Assembly: GCA_002099365.1 (NCBI GenBank)
Contig: MSED01000002.1
Location: 1,612,001-1,676,000 of the forward strand
Direction of reading: 5' to 3'
Origin: Phialophora verrucosa
Taxonomy: Eukaryota; Ascomycota; Eurotiomycetes; Chaetothyriales; Herpotrichiellaceae
DNA: 64,000 bases
Shown here: positions 54,774 through 64,000 of the stretch, piece by piece
Layout: every line of letters starts with the position of its first letter
How positions within the stretch are numbered: the stretch's first letter is position 1
Notes under the pieces: generated by a model
Database searches by the model: none
Told to the model about the DNA's origin: nothing
The model's input: the letters and a program-made list of their open reading frames with translations, nothing else
Made by a program: the position numbers and the translations under genes

Positions 54774-55859
54774 ATGGCGTTTCCGTACCCGATCATCGCG
54801 CTCGAAGAACACTTCTGGGCCGAGGCGGCAACGGAGTTCTATACATCGAAGGGGAAGCAAGATCCCTACAGCACGACTGTTCTCCTACGACGATGCCGGG
54901 ACGAGCTGATCGACCTCGGCGACTCTCGTCTCAAGACAATGCAAGAAAGTGGTGTTGCAGTGCAAGTCCTCTCTCACGCGGCTAGTTTCATCGCTCTCGA
55001 CGCCCGAACATGCCAAAGGGTCAACGATGAAGCAGCCAAAGCCGCCGCCAGCAATCCCAAGCATTTTGCCGGCTTTGCGACGATTCCAATGCAAGATCAG
55101 AAAGCCGCGTGCGACGAGCTTCGGCGTTGCGTCAAGGAACTGAAGTTCGTGGGCGCGTTGATCGACAATACGTGCGAGGGCCGATTCTACGACGACCCCT
55201 TCTTCTGGCCATTCTTCGAGACGGCCCAGGAACTCGACGTCCCGGTGTACCTGCATCCGTCATACAACGAGCAGACGAAACCACTCCTGTATGATGGCAA
55301 CTACCCCGATGCCATCGCGCAGACGCTCAGCATGCACGCCTGGGGTTGGCACGTCGAGAATGGGGGCCACGTCCTCCGTCTCTTCGCCTCTGGCTTCTTC
55401 GACAAGTTTCCGCGCTTGAAGTTGATCTTGGGTCACATGGGCGAGATGCTGCCCTATCAACTCGACCGAATCATCCGCATTACAGAGCATCAGTGGCCGA
55501 TGGCTGGCGTCAAGCCGGAGAGGGGGTTGAAGCGGGTGTGGGATGAGAATGTCTGGATCACGACGAGTGGCATGTTTGCGCTGGCCCCCATGGCCACGCT
55601 GCTGAAGCAGTGCAAGCCGGACAGGATACTGATGTCGATTGACTATCCGTTCGCGAGGGTGAGTTCATCTCTGTTGCGGAGTTCCCGTCTGAAAGAGACT
55701 GAGTGTCCGAATTGTATTCGCTGACAGGTGACCCCCATACAGCATGAGTGGGGCCTTCAGTTCTTGAAGGACTTGCAGCAAAGTGGCATGGTCAGCGAGA
55801 GCATGCTAGAGGACATCGCATACCGGAATGCTGAGAGACTGCTCAAGATAAAGGCATGA
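54774..55859 (+). CDS. Amidohydrolase-2 family, ACMSD/resorcylate-decarboxylase-like
   Basis: Exons 54774-55658 and 55743-55859 with an 84-nt intron (GTGAGT to ATACAG); 333 residues. The fold and metal site are those of the ACMSD group: E-x-H at Glu11/His13 (IIALEEHFW), His in VPVYLHPSYNEQ, His in LKLILGHMGEMLPYQLDRII, and catalytic Asp290 in RILMSIDYPFAR, continued after the junction by HEWGLQFLKDLQ. Fungal relatives include 2,3-dihydroxybenzoate and gamma-resorcylate decarboxylases, which carry out non-oxidative decarboxylation of hydroxybenzoates, while others are lactone hydrolases. The N terminus differs from the classical KIALEEAF start of DHBD, so I do not assign a substrate. Cytosolic, no signal peptide. 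Confidence 0.9.
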
Positions 55860-56100
55860 TGGGACGCAATTGGTATCAAATCTTTGGCAAGCAGTTAGTT
55901 GCGCTGCTTCACCCTATGACCATCCGCAGTGTGGGCTTGTTCTGGTAGATGTCGAGTCCCATACTTCTGATCAACCTCGAACGAAGCGAATTAAGACTCG
56001 ACTCAGCTAAATTGACCACGTAAGTGATCGAGATTGAGGTGACCACGTGATATTGTGGGTTCGGCGCTCAACATCATGTCTCACGGTCGACCACCATGTG

Positions 56101-58071
56101 CTAAGCCTCATGTGGCCTCACAAGCCGAAATCCCTTTTCTGTCCGCTGCCACTTGACGTCCAAATCACCTGCAAGCCTGTGTACCTCGCTCGGCCTGGCG
56201 ATGTCGCTTACCATGTTACGGGCGTCGCTCGTCAGCGGATGCGAAAACGCTGCGAGACTCGATCCTTTCCATGGGAGGAGGTCCTCCTCTGCTGTCGTGA
56301 CGATCGTTCCGACGAGGAGGAAGAGGCACAACGCAAGCAGTGTTGCTGGAAGAGCAAGCCATGCCCAGCGGACCTTAACATGTGGTTTGTCCTGATATGC
56401 GATGCCGTCTGCGGTCCCGTTGTACAAGCTGAACATTCCTTGCGAACGGATGTATTGGTTCATCGACGCTGTCAGTCCATCAATCATCTGCTGATAGTCC
56501 GACAGGTCCGTTTCATAGAAAATCAACTTTCGGGCCATTTGGGAAGAACAGTCCACTTCTGCTTCCGTACCTACTTCAGTGCAACGGCCCTGCCAGACTG
56601 ACTTGAAAAAGTCTCTCGTGATATTGAAGAAGGCTGTTTGGTAAGTGTTACCGTCTCCGCCGCAGGGGTAATTCTTGCTGAGCCCTGCTGACGTCTCTGT
56701 GAACGATTCTGGCGGCTGAAGAGTATACAAGAGGTCATGCGAACAGCTGCCCTTTGTTGTAAACTCCCCCCTCGTAAATGTGTCGATGACTCTTTCGTGG
56801 AGTTGGCCCTGAACAACCGAGGTATTGAACTTTTGCACGCAGTAAGAGATTCCACACTCGTATGCCGTGATACTTTGCATACCAAAGATGCTGGGATCGA
56901 CGTTCGCGGAGTCCCAGCCGGGGATGTCCAAGTTTGCCCATGTCGCGTTCATCGTCGACAGCACTAATAATGACGTTTCTGGGTCGAAGTGCATAGAGTT
57001 TGCGGTGTCGCTGGAGATTTCCAGGACCGACGCACTAGGCGAAGGCAACCCTGAGATCTCGAGACCATTTGGCAGCGTCAGGTTGCAGTACGGCAGTGAG
57101 ACATTCGCTTTGCTGATGGAGGATACCTCTACTTCGCCGCACGTCTTGTGTAAAGACGAAGTGACATCGTAGCACTTGCCGCAAAGTCCTAATGACGTGT
57201 AGGACTTCGGCCAGGTACAATTGCCTGTCGGACGGGTGAATGGCATGGGCGGTAGATCGGTGAATACAGAATGGTAGATACCGGAATAGACTGCTCCCAT
57301 TATATCACCGGGCATCTCGGTAGAGTCTGCTCGTTGGCTTAGTATCGCGAGGTCAGTGGCGTGACCGTAGAAAAACTTACTTGCGACTTGAAAGCTCTGA
57401 GTATCAGAATTCGTCCTCTGAATGGACGCGGTGTCGACGGGAACTGGTCGAGAGACGCTAACAACCAGAGCTTGAAAGGAGACACCAACACCCAAGGCTG
57501 CGATGACAATCAGGGCACCGACACATGCTAGGCGTCTTACTCAAGAGTCAGCCTATTTCAACCATTATGGATGTGTCAACATCTCAACCTACCGACAACG
57601 CAACGTCCAGAGCAGTATGATAGACCCGAGAGGACCTCGAGCCGCCGACTCAAAGGTCTGAAAATGAGCCAAGGGCCGCCTGCCTTTCTGGAAATATAGC
57701 CATTTCAGCTGACCCAGGCACGCAGCCGTGGGTATCAATAGCCCGGAGGTGAAAGCGGTTGCAAAGACAGAGATAAACGTGTTAATTGTAACTCCCAGAC
57801 GCTTCTCGTAGTGCCCAGCACCCACAGTCAGCGTCCAGATAGGTACTTCTCTTCCATTGTGCGCGCCAAGTAGGGCAATTGTGCCTATGAAGGTGCCGAA
57901 TGCCAATGTCAATCCCAATATTTCGAAGAGCCCATATTTCTCGAGGGCATTGACTATACGATCATACTGCCTGCGTAAGGTTCGGTCCGCTTCGTCCAAA
58001 GTCGCCGAAAGTACCTGCACGGCCGTGGTCCTGGCATAACCTTTTTCTCTGAAGTCGTCGCGGCGGGCCAT
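56101..58071 (-). CDS. DUF3176-like fungal membrane protein
   Basis: Exons 57593-58071, 57381-57535 and 56101-57326; 619 residues. Intron 1 (57 nt, GTAGGT, GCTGAC branch, GTAAG acceptor) is clear. Intron 2 (57327-57380, 54 nt, GTAAGT, ACTAAG, GCAG) lies in an open frame and is inferred from its consensus signals. Three membrane segments sit at the N-terminal side (FEILGLTLAFGTFIGTIALL; INTFISVFATAFTSGLLIPT; LACVGALIVIAALGVGVSFQ) and one near the C terminus (WAWLALPATLLALCLFLLVG), with a large glycosylatable, cysteine-containing ectodomain between them. The TINTFISVFAT, LGQLKWLYF and FQTFESAARGPLGSIILLW motifs match the DUF3176 style. Function of the family is unknown. The ATG at 58071 fits, though an upstream exon cannot be ruled out. 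It is convergent with the decarboxylase-like gene. Confidence 0.82.
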
Positions 58072-59680
58072 GGCTAAAGTCAAGGGAAATCTTAGCGCTC
58101 TAACCCTTCCCCTCGGACATGAGAAGGTCGAAGCTTGATTAAACAAGTATTTAATCCAGGATGACCACGGGCGCTCCCTCGTAATGCCATCTCAGCAGAC
58201 CTTTCCTGAGCCTGCGCAGTAGACGGCGACACCGGCGTGGCGTCAATTTTGAGCAGCTGGATGTGGGGTAGCTGAAGCGCATCTGGGCCACCATTGGAAG
58301 AGACACATGGCACATGGCCGTAGGCTAATGAGGCCTGGCCTTTTCACATATTGAGGCAAAGCCCTAAGGAGGGAGTTGACGACAGAAAGGAAAAGGGTGG
58401 AGATTGAAGACCTCAACGGGCACATGGCGAAGACTAGCGCAAAGTCAATATCAGGTCTGGGCGTTCAACTGGCCCTTGAGGCGTCTGGCCGACTGATGTG
58501 CCGAAGAATCAACAACTCGTCGCGCGGCTGCATCTTCTTTCGAGAAACGAGGTAGTGGAAGCCCATAGGCCGTTGGTAGAAGGACTTTCTGCCTTTTTGC
58601 CAGAAGGGCAGCTTCCTCTGTAGATATAAGATCATGAGCTGTAAGATTATTCTGTCAGTATCCTTACGGCAGCTGCGAAGACATAGTAAGTACAAACCCC
58701 GACTCTTGCAAAGACCAGGCCGACAGTTCCGCTATGTCAACGAGCGAGCGAGCCATGACTGTATTTGCCTAGCCTGGCCGGGCGTTGACGTTGTCATCGA
58801 GTTTGCTGTCCAGCGGCACGGACGCATTCCATACACATTACACAGTAAACGGTACCTGTTGACCTCGTTGCTTTGGCACAGGATTCGGGATCATCGCGTC
58901 ATTTGACTCTCTGCTCTCTGAGGAAATTGATGACAATCGAGTTTCTCTCCTCTCCTTCCACTTGCTTCCCGGATCATCGTTCGCTGGCTTCTTCGGAAAA
59001 CTGATTCCTTCCAAGCTGCTAATATCTACTTAATACTTCCGTTCAACGGCGGTGATTGCAGACAATTCTTCCAGAATCAGCGTGGCGTACCCAAGTATAG
59101 TGTGACAAACGTCGGACTGTTGAATGTTTTGGCGTACTTCGTTTGAGGGTCATTTTGTTCCGTCTGAAGTAGTCGAGAGTCGTACTCGTGGTTCATATTG
59201 GTGCCTCGGTCGCTTGAGGAAGGACGCCCAGGATTGGAACTCTTCTCATTCTGTCCTGTACTGTTGGGGTGCTGAATCCCGTTCTGCTCGTGTCTTCCAC
59301 CCGAAGGCCACATCCGATGCGAGTGGCGTGCCCGATGTCGTATGTAAACTGGTGAATACTTAACGCTCGGACAATGAGGAGCAGAGCAGATGTGCCCTAG
59401 CAGTAGTCACATCTCACTAATAACAGACAAGGCGAAACTTGATTCTGCTCTTCAAGCCTAGCTCACCATCCGCGATGGACGTTGGCGAGGTCGTTCTGGC
59501 AGATTCCTGCGCGTGGATTTTGACGTTTATCAACGTTTGCTGGGTGAGGGAGGGTGGGGCGTTAATGGGCCAGCAGTATATTGAGTTCCGTCGTGTCCTC
59601 ATAGTTCAAGACTCCCGACAGAGATATCTACCTTGCATGGGTGACAGCCGATGTACCGCGCAGGGCTTTGAAAGAATATA
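58072..59680. other. 1.6-kb intergenic region
   Basis: Promoter of the DUF3176-like gene and 3' flank of the next. Small frames at 58092-58425 on the minus strand could belong to an upstream exon of the DUF3176-like gene but have no clear splice sites. Nothing else is seen. Confidence 0.4.
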
Positions 59681-60487
59681 TCACTTCTTCAACAATTTCT
59701 TCTTGACGTATTTCTTGACGCGCTTATCGCTCATGATGAAGCCCGTGACAGCCACGCCGAGAAACATCTTCGACGCCGCCTCTGCTGCGCCCGGGGTCGA
59801 GGGCTCTGATACCGCCGATTGGGATGCGGATGCGGATGACGCTTTTGGAGGTCCTGTCGCGAACCCGAGTTCGGGGTAGATTGTCGAGTCTGCTCCCCTA
59901 TCAGACGATGCCGTCAGGGCAGTTGGTTTCGACTGAGATGCCATCTTCTCCTCTTCTCTCAGTCGGGCACTCTCCCTCTCGGCGGCCTTCTCATGCTCGC
60001 TTTCAACCCACTCCCTGACGACGTCGTCGCCAGGGAACATGCGCCTCCTCATGGCGATCCAGATCGGCACCAGTAGTCGATGGAGCCGCTCCTCTTCCTT
60101 CCTAACCTTTTCGGTTCTTTTGGCGTTCCCTCCAACCCAGCTCGCCCGATGCCATCCCGAGCCAAAGTCACTCTGCACGCGGCACCACGGATGTGCGAAT
60201 ATCGAGCCAATGAAATGGCGACTCACCTCGCGGTACGACTCCGACGTGCCAGGGTACAAGAGATAGATGATGATGGGCTGTTCACGAAATTTTTTGACGT
60301 CGAGGAAGAACTGCGGCTGAGACTCCCTGGGGATGAGAAGAGCCGAAAAGAAGCGCGCGTAGTTTATGCGAGAGTCTGTGAGAGACGCGATGTACCGTTG
60401 TAGGTGTGGATGGATAGTTGGCTCGTCATCGGAAGATTCAGGCGGTTCTATTAGCGACGTGGACGGTGGCGGAGTCGACAAGGCCAT
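59681..60487 (-). CDS. Uncharacterised fungal protein with hydrophobic, polylysine C terminus
   Basis: Single exon of 268 residues from the ATG at 60487 (MALSTPPPSTSLIEPPESSD). The conserved-looking core is residues 25-150 (LQRYIASLTDSRINYARFFS; FREQPIIIYLLYPGTSESYR; EVSRHFIGSIFAHPWCRVQS; ERLHRLLVPIWIAMRRRMFP). A charged helix (VVREWVESEHEKAAERESAR) and a Ser/Ala-rich linker follow. The end is a short hydrophobic stretch (KMFLGVAVTGFIM) followed by KRVKKYVKKKLLKK, which could be a tail anchor or peripheral membrane-binding tail. I do not recognise the family. A coding-like minus-strand frame just upstream (60487-60837) lies in a different frame and could be an N-terminal exon, but no good intron joins them. 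Confidence 0.6.
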   Translation of the reverse strand: MALSTPPPSTSLIEPPESSDDEPTIHPHLQRYIASLTDSRINYARFFSALLIPRESQPQFFLDVKKFREQPIIIYLLYPGTSESYREVSRHFIGSIFAHPWCRVQSDFGSGWHRASWVGGNAKRTEKVRKEEERLHRLLVPIWIAMRRRMFPGDDVVREWVESEHEKAAERESARLREEEKMASQSKPTALTASSDRGADSTIYPELGFATGPPKASSASASQSAVSEPSTPGAAEAASKMFLGVAVTGFIMSDKRVKKYVKKKLLKK

Positions 60488-60953
60488 CACAGATTTTGAC
60501 GGCGTCTTGACGCTGCCGACGAGAGAGAAGTCACGAACGTTAGATCTTGTATGGAGCCACGTCTGCTCGGCCGTAGATTGTCGTCGTCAGGATTATCCGT
60601 GTCGACTTTTGGCAATGCGGTTCGAGGTGCTGTCTCCGATCCCACGACCACCGTCAGGCGAGAACGGCAAACGTTGTTGCCTGGATGTGCGGGCGGTGCC
60701 ACGTCAGCTCGGTCATCGTATGCTAAAGTGTAGACGTTGGAGAGGTCAGTGGTCGAGGCTCGAAATTTGAGGTCCTCCGGCCAAGGCTCCAAGACAGCCT
60801 GATCTACGTGGCCCGTTGGAGTATGCCAAGTCCACACTATTGCGTTACCACGGACTGAACGACGTTGTGATCGGCATAGGTATGATGATTCTGAAACCCG
60901 TCCGAGGAGAGAGACCAGAAAGAGCAGTTATTGAAACTAATGACTCTGTACGA

Positions 60954-60963
60954 GTACGGAGTA
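60954..60963. promoter_or_regulatory. GTACGGAGTA intergenic element, copy 3
   Basis: Third exact copy, immediately preceded by another GTAC-type half (TGTACGA). Confidence 0.35.
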
Positions 60964-63399
60964 GTTGATTGATTCTTCTCAGATCCGCTCGCCTCGGGAC
61001 ACGCAGAGCCGGAGATTGGCGGGTGGGAAGCTCGGAAAAAAAGGCCTCGAGGTGCCTCAAGGAAGCTTACGACACACACACATGCTCCGAGTCGATGTTT
61101 CTTTGAATTTGCGTGCCATAGCTGCGAAAAATCAGCAGAAGCTGGCGGGCAGATGGCAGACTGCGAGAGTGATGCCCGTTTTCCCCACAACTTGAATCTC
61201 AGGCTCGGATCAGAGGTGTTTCAGAGATCAGAAGGTCCCACCAGATCGGAGGGGCTAAGCCTAAAGTTCTACACGTAGCACTCTAATTCTGAGATAATAT
61301 TGCAAGTACATGTTGATCAAAAGGCTTCATCAAAAATACCTAAACTCGCACTATTGGCGGTTCTCCCTCTAATTATGGAATTTAAGGGAAGGTACGTACG
61401 CGCCCGAAATGATTTCTGCCTTGCTCGTAGACTCTGAGGCGATGCCATGCTTGCCCGGACCTCCAGCACGTCAACTTTCGCTTGGCGCTTCATGGGAAAT
61501 GTGCGGTGAGACAGGAAGCTATCATGTGCCGCCTGCGAAGGGGGGTGCAAGAGCATGTGGACAGTCAATCGAATGCAAATATTGCTGGGATTCGGCTGAC
61601 CGCTTCAATCCATCGGGTTAAGTTTGTGTCCGTGCTCGTTCATGTCGTCGGAATGAGTGGTGCTCAGCCCCAGATGGGTGTATACTGCAAAGAGCCTTGA
61701 ACCAGCACAGTCCGATTAGCCCCAGAAAGAATCACAGTGGTCTCAGGGCCGGCTCAGTATCAGCAGTGAATTGTAATATCTATCGGAGAGGAGATTGCGC
61801 TCATGGGTCTGCCAACAGGGGAAGCTTAACACACAAACTACATAGTGAGAGAGGCTGGTTCGAAGCAGGCTTTGACCTTTTGTTTGGATTTACGGTGTTG
61901 TTGGTGAACGAAGTCCAAGGAGATCAACCAGATACGGTAAGAAATCATCCCAAAATGGCGACGGCCTCGGTGCACAGGTGCTAGACGTTAAGCGCCAGGT
62001 GGCAGCTCTCGGGGTCAGTGGCAGAAGGCGGTCGCATTGACGGCGGGTTGGGGGAGTACAGCATGACTGCTGCAGTGGATATTCAACCATGTGACGAGCT
62101 GCTTGAGCTGCACTTCGAAGCGAGTATGACTCGGGATCACAGAATCCTTTCAGTAGTCGCAATTGGTCGCTCCGTGCTCCGAGAAACGATATGCGAACCG
62201 ACAGGTGACTGCTGGCTGATTTGACCTCGCAGACGTCGTTGTTGCAGGTGAAATCTTGCAGTGTGGGTGGGGTTGAAAATGCAGCCTCGGTGGCAGATGC
62301 GAGGTGGTGCTCTCGAGCTGCGTCGCATTAGCCTTGGTTTGGTTTCCGTTCGTATTCAGGAGTTCGGTTGTGAGTGCTCGTAATGGACCAACCGCGAGGC
62401 CGGAATGTCTACGAGTAGGTGTATCACAGTACGAGGTAACAGAGCAGCCGATTTGTTCATTCGCGACTCGGTGAAGTTGCGAGTGAGGAAAGTGAGCGTG
62501 TCAGATTGCTACGGAGCCCTTTCAGGCAAGCCAGGGTTCGTGGCAAGCTATTGTCGGGCGGGATGGCGACATGAGATGGGAAGCGACGCTTGAACCATAG
62601 CGAATGGCATTAATCCCTCAGAAATACCCATTAGCACCAACTCGATGTCTGTGGGTTATTTTGGAGACTACGGGCTGGACCCATCTCGCCAGCTGCACGC
62701 CAGTCCCGTGCAGGCCACTCACATTCTCCCTCGAGATCCAGAATCTTGCATGAATAGTACTGACAATTCGCATTTGCGATTGAAATCATTGTTCTCAGTA
62801 AACATCCCGCGGTGGATTGGGGTGGCCGTTGCAAGCTATCCGTGCATGCGAGACGAGCTCAATGTCAACCAGTAGCGTGGAGTAACCCGCGCTTGTCGTG
62901 CTCCCTCCGCATTCTTGATGAAGAGCTTCTTGCATCTGTCGACCAGGTGGTAGCTACGAGCAACCTCGCATTCACGGCTCCCATGCTACTACTGTGTACC
63001 GAGCTATTCCTAACGTACAAGCTCTTGTGTCCAGGCTCTTGGTCCCAGGAGAGTTCGTGTGGATGTTTCTCCACGTTACATACTAATTCCATACTCGTAC
63101 TCGTAGATTCTGCTTACAAGGAACATCGATGCACAGACTGCCTGTCCAATGTTGGACGTTTCGAAATCTCCCGAGAGAGCTTCATTTCGAATTGCGGGCC
63201 ACAGTGGATTCCTGCATCATGTGAAGAGATCTCGCGCCACTGTCTGCAGCTGGTTGGTCTGCAGTCCGGATACCTGCATCGCTTTCATGCAGTCACCCAG
63301 TCTGAGTACAGCTATTGTGGGGTACAAGACTCAGCAACATACCTGACAGCAGACCTGCCGTGCCTGCGTTGTCAGGGTAGGATGCCATGTCAGAAACTC

Positions 63400-63409
63400 G
63401 TACGGAGTA
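63400..63409. promoter_or_regulatory. GTACGGAGTA intergenic element, copy 4
   Basis: Fourth exact copy, followed directly by CATATG. Confidence 0.35.
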
Positions 63410-64000
63410 CATATGAACCTTGGTAACGAGCTGTACTGGGCATCCCTCTCGTAAGGAAGAGCCCGCGAGCCGTGCGGGCCGTCAGCGCTCAACAAGAACA
63501 GTTCCCCCTTGTCAGCATAATCGGAAGCACGCGGGAATTCTGTGCGAGTCTGCCTGTGGCGCAGGTGGCGATGCATAGCCACGTAGTGGCGTCAGTTGTT
63601 TTGACGTCATGTCTGCTGAGAGTGGCCAACCACCTGCCATCGAAGACGTCGAAGGCTGCATCCAGCCTGGTGGATCGCAGGCAGGTTCACTTAGCCGCGA
63701 AGCATGAAATCTTGGTACGAGTACCAGTATGAATGCAGGGTAAAGACACAAAAGACATATGACGTGCATCGTCAGGCACGAACCACCGAGGTGCTGTGCA
63801 CGGTAACCGGCACTGTGCTAGACGAATGTGGGCCGCCGTTGTTGTCCATGATGTAGCTGGGTTGAGGGTTCAAATCCAGCAAGTCATTCGACAGTGATGA
63901 CAGCATCGACGACAGATTGATTTCCGGCGCACAATCCTACGGCAGTTGTCCTAGATTATATAGACGCCGGAGTCAGCAGTGATCATCGAAGTTGCGTTGT

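Larger units (their letters stand above)
60488..64000. other. 3.5-kb terminal region without a supportable gene
   Basis: Short frames on both strands only, including a 204-codon plus frame (62812-63426) and a 116-codon minus frame (60487-60837), none with domain, signal or splice evidence. Two GTACGGAGTA elements lie here. A GTTCAAATCC near 63866 resembles a tRNA B box, but no cloverleaf forms. Confidence 0.4.

Noticed and set aside
60487..60837. 116-codon minus-strand frame as an upstream exon of the orphan gene
   Set aside because: It looks mildly coding-like but lies in a different frame, and no intron with acceptable donor and acceptor joins it to the ATG at 60487.
62812..63426. 204-codon plus-strand frame
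   Set aside because: Amino-acid composition looks random (many Cys, Ser, Leu without pattern), with no signal peptide, domain or splice sites.
63850..63885. Possible tRNA B box (GGTTCAAATCC)
   Set aside because: The flanking bases do not pair as a T stem and no A box or acceptor stem is found upstream.

Overview
The window is nuclear DNA of a filamentous ascomycete (Pezizomycotina). Genes are broken by short spliceosomal introns of about 45-190 nt with GTAAGT/GTGAGT-type donors, and many have CTAAC/CTGAC-like branch points. The conserved gene set is eukaryotic, and several families are typical of filamentous fungi (Zn2Cys6 regulator, fungal GPI protein, DUF3176-like membrane protein, Git1-like transporter). 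I cannot place it below subphylum from sequence alone; a Dothideomycete or Eurotiomycete would fit. No rRNA, convincing tRNA, CRISPR array, transposon or virus was found. All exon coordinates are hand-built from splice motifs and reading frames; no alignment or transcript data was available.

Left part (0-26 kb) is mostly housekeeping: CDC26 (APC/C), RPN10 (26S proteasome), a GPI-anchored wall-type protein, TRS23 (TRAPP tethering complex, whose start codon appears to be split by an intron), a large Zn2Cys6 regulator with a CAG/CTG polyglutamine tract, CIA2 (cytosolic Fe-S assembly), a Git1/phosphate-type MFS transporter, a patch of tandem simple repeats, a large STE20/GCK-type kinase with a long disordered N terminus, the DEAH helicase PRP16, and prefoldin subunit 2, which shares a 190-bp divergent promoter with PRP16.

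Middle part (26-42 kb): a weakly supported orphan ORF, a small secreted cysteine-containing protein behind a clear TATA box, a SulP anion permease with a STAS domain, a 1267-residue probable AT-DNA-binding-type nuclear protein, a secreted aldose 1-epimerase, and an Sds3/Dep1-like subunit of the Rpd3-Sin3 deacetylase complex.

Right part (42-64 kb) is more accessory: a metal-dependent amidohydrolase, two uncharacterised membrane-type genes, an O-methyltransferase with a repeat-derived tail, a disordered basic nuclear-type protein, a tiny ORF, an ACMSD/resorcylate-decarboxylase-like amidohydrolase, a DUF3176-like membrane protein and an orphan with a hydrophobic, lysine-rich C terminus. The last 3.5 kb shows no supportable gene. 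The amidohydrolase, methyltransferase and decarboxylase-like genes could together act on small aromatic substrates, but there is no PKS, NRPS, P450 or dedicated regulator beside them, so a cluster is only a hypothesis.

No clear new system stands out. The observations most worth checking are the split start codon of TRS23, the in-frame stop (or 45-nt intron) in the kinase N-terminal region, three introns whose length is a multiple of three, the palindromic hairpin in a 69-nt kinase intron, and a recurrent intergenic 10-mer GTACGGAGTA.
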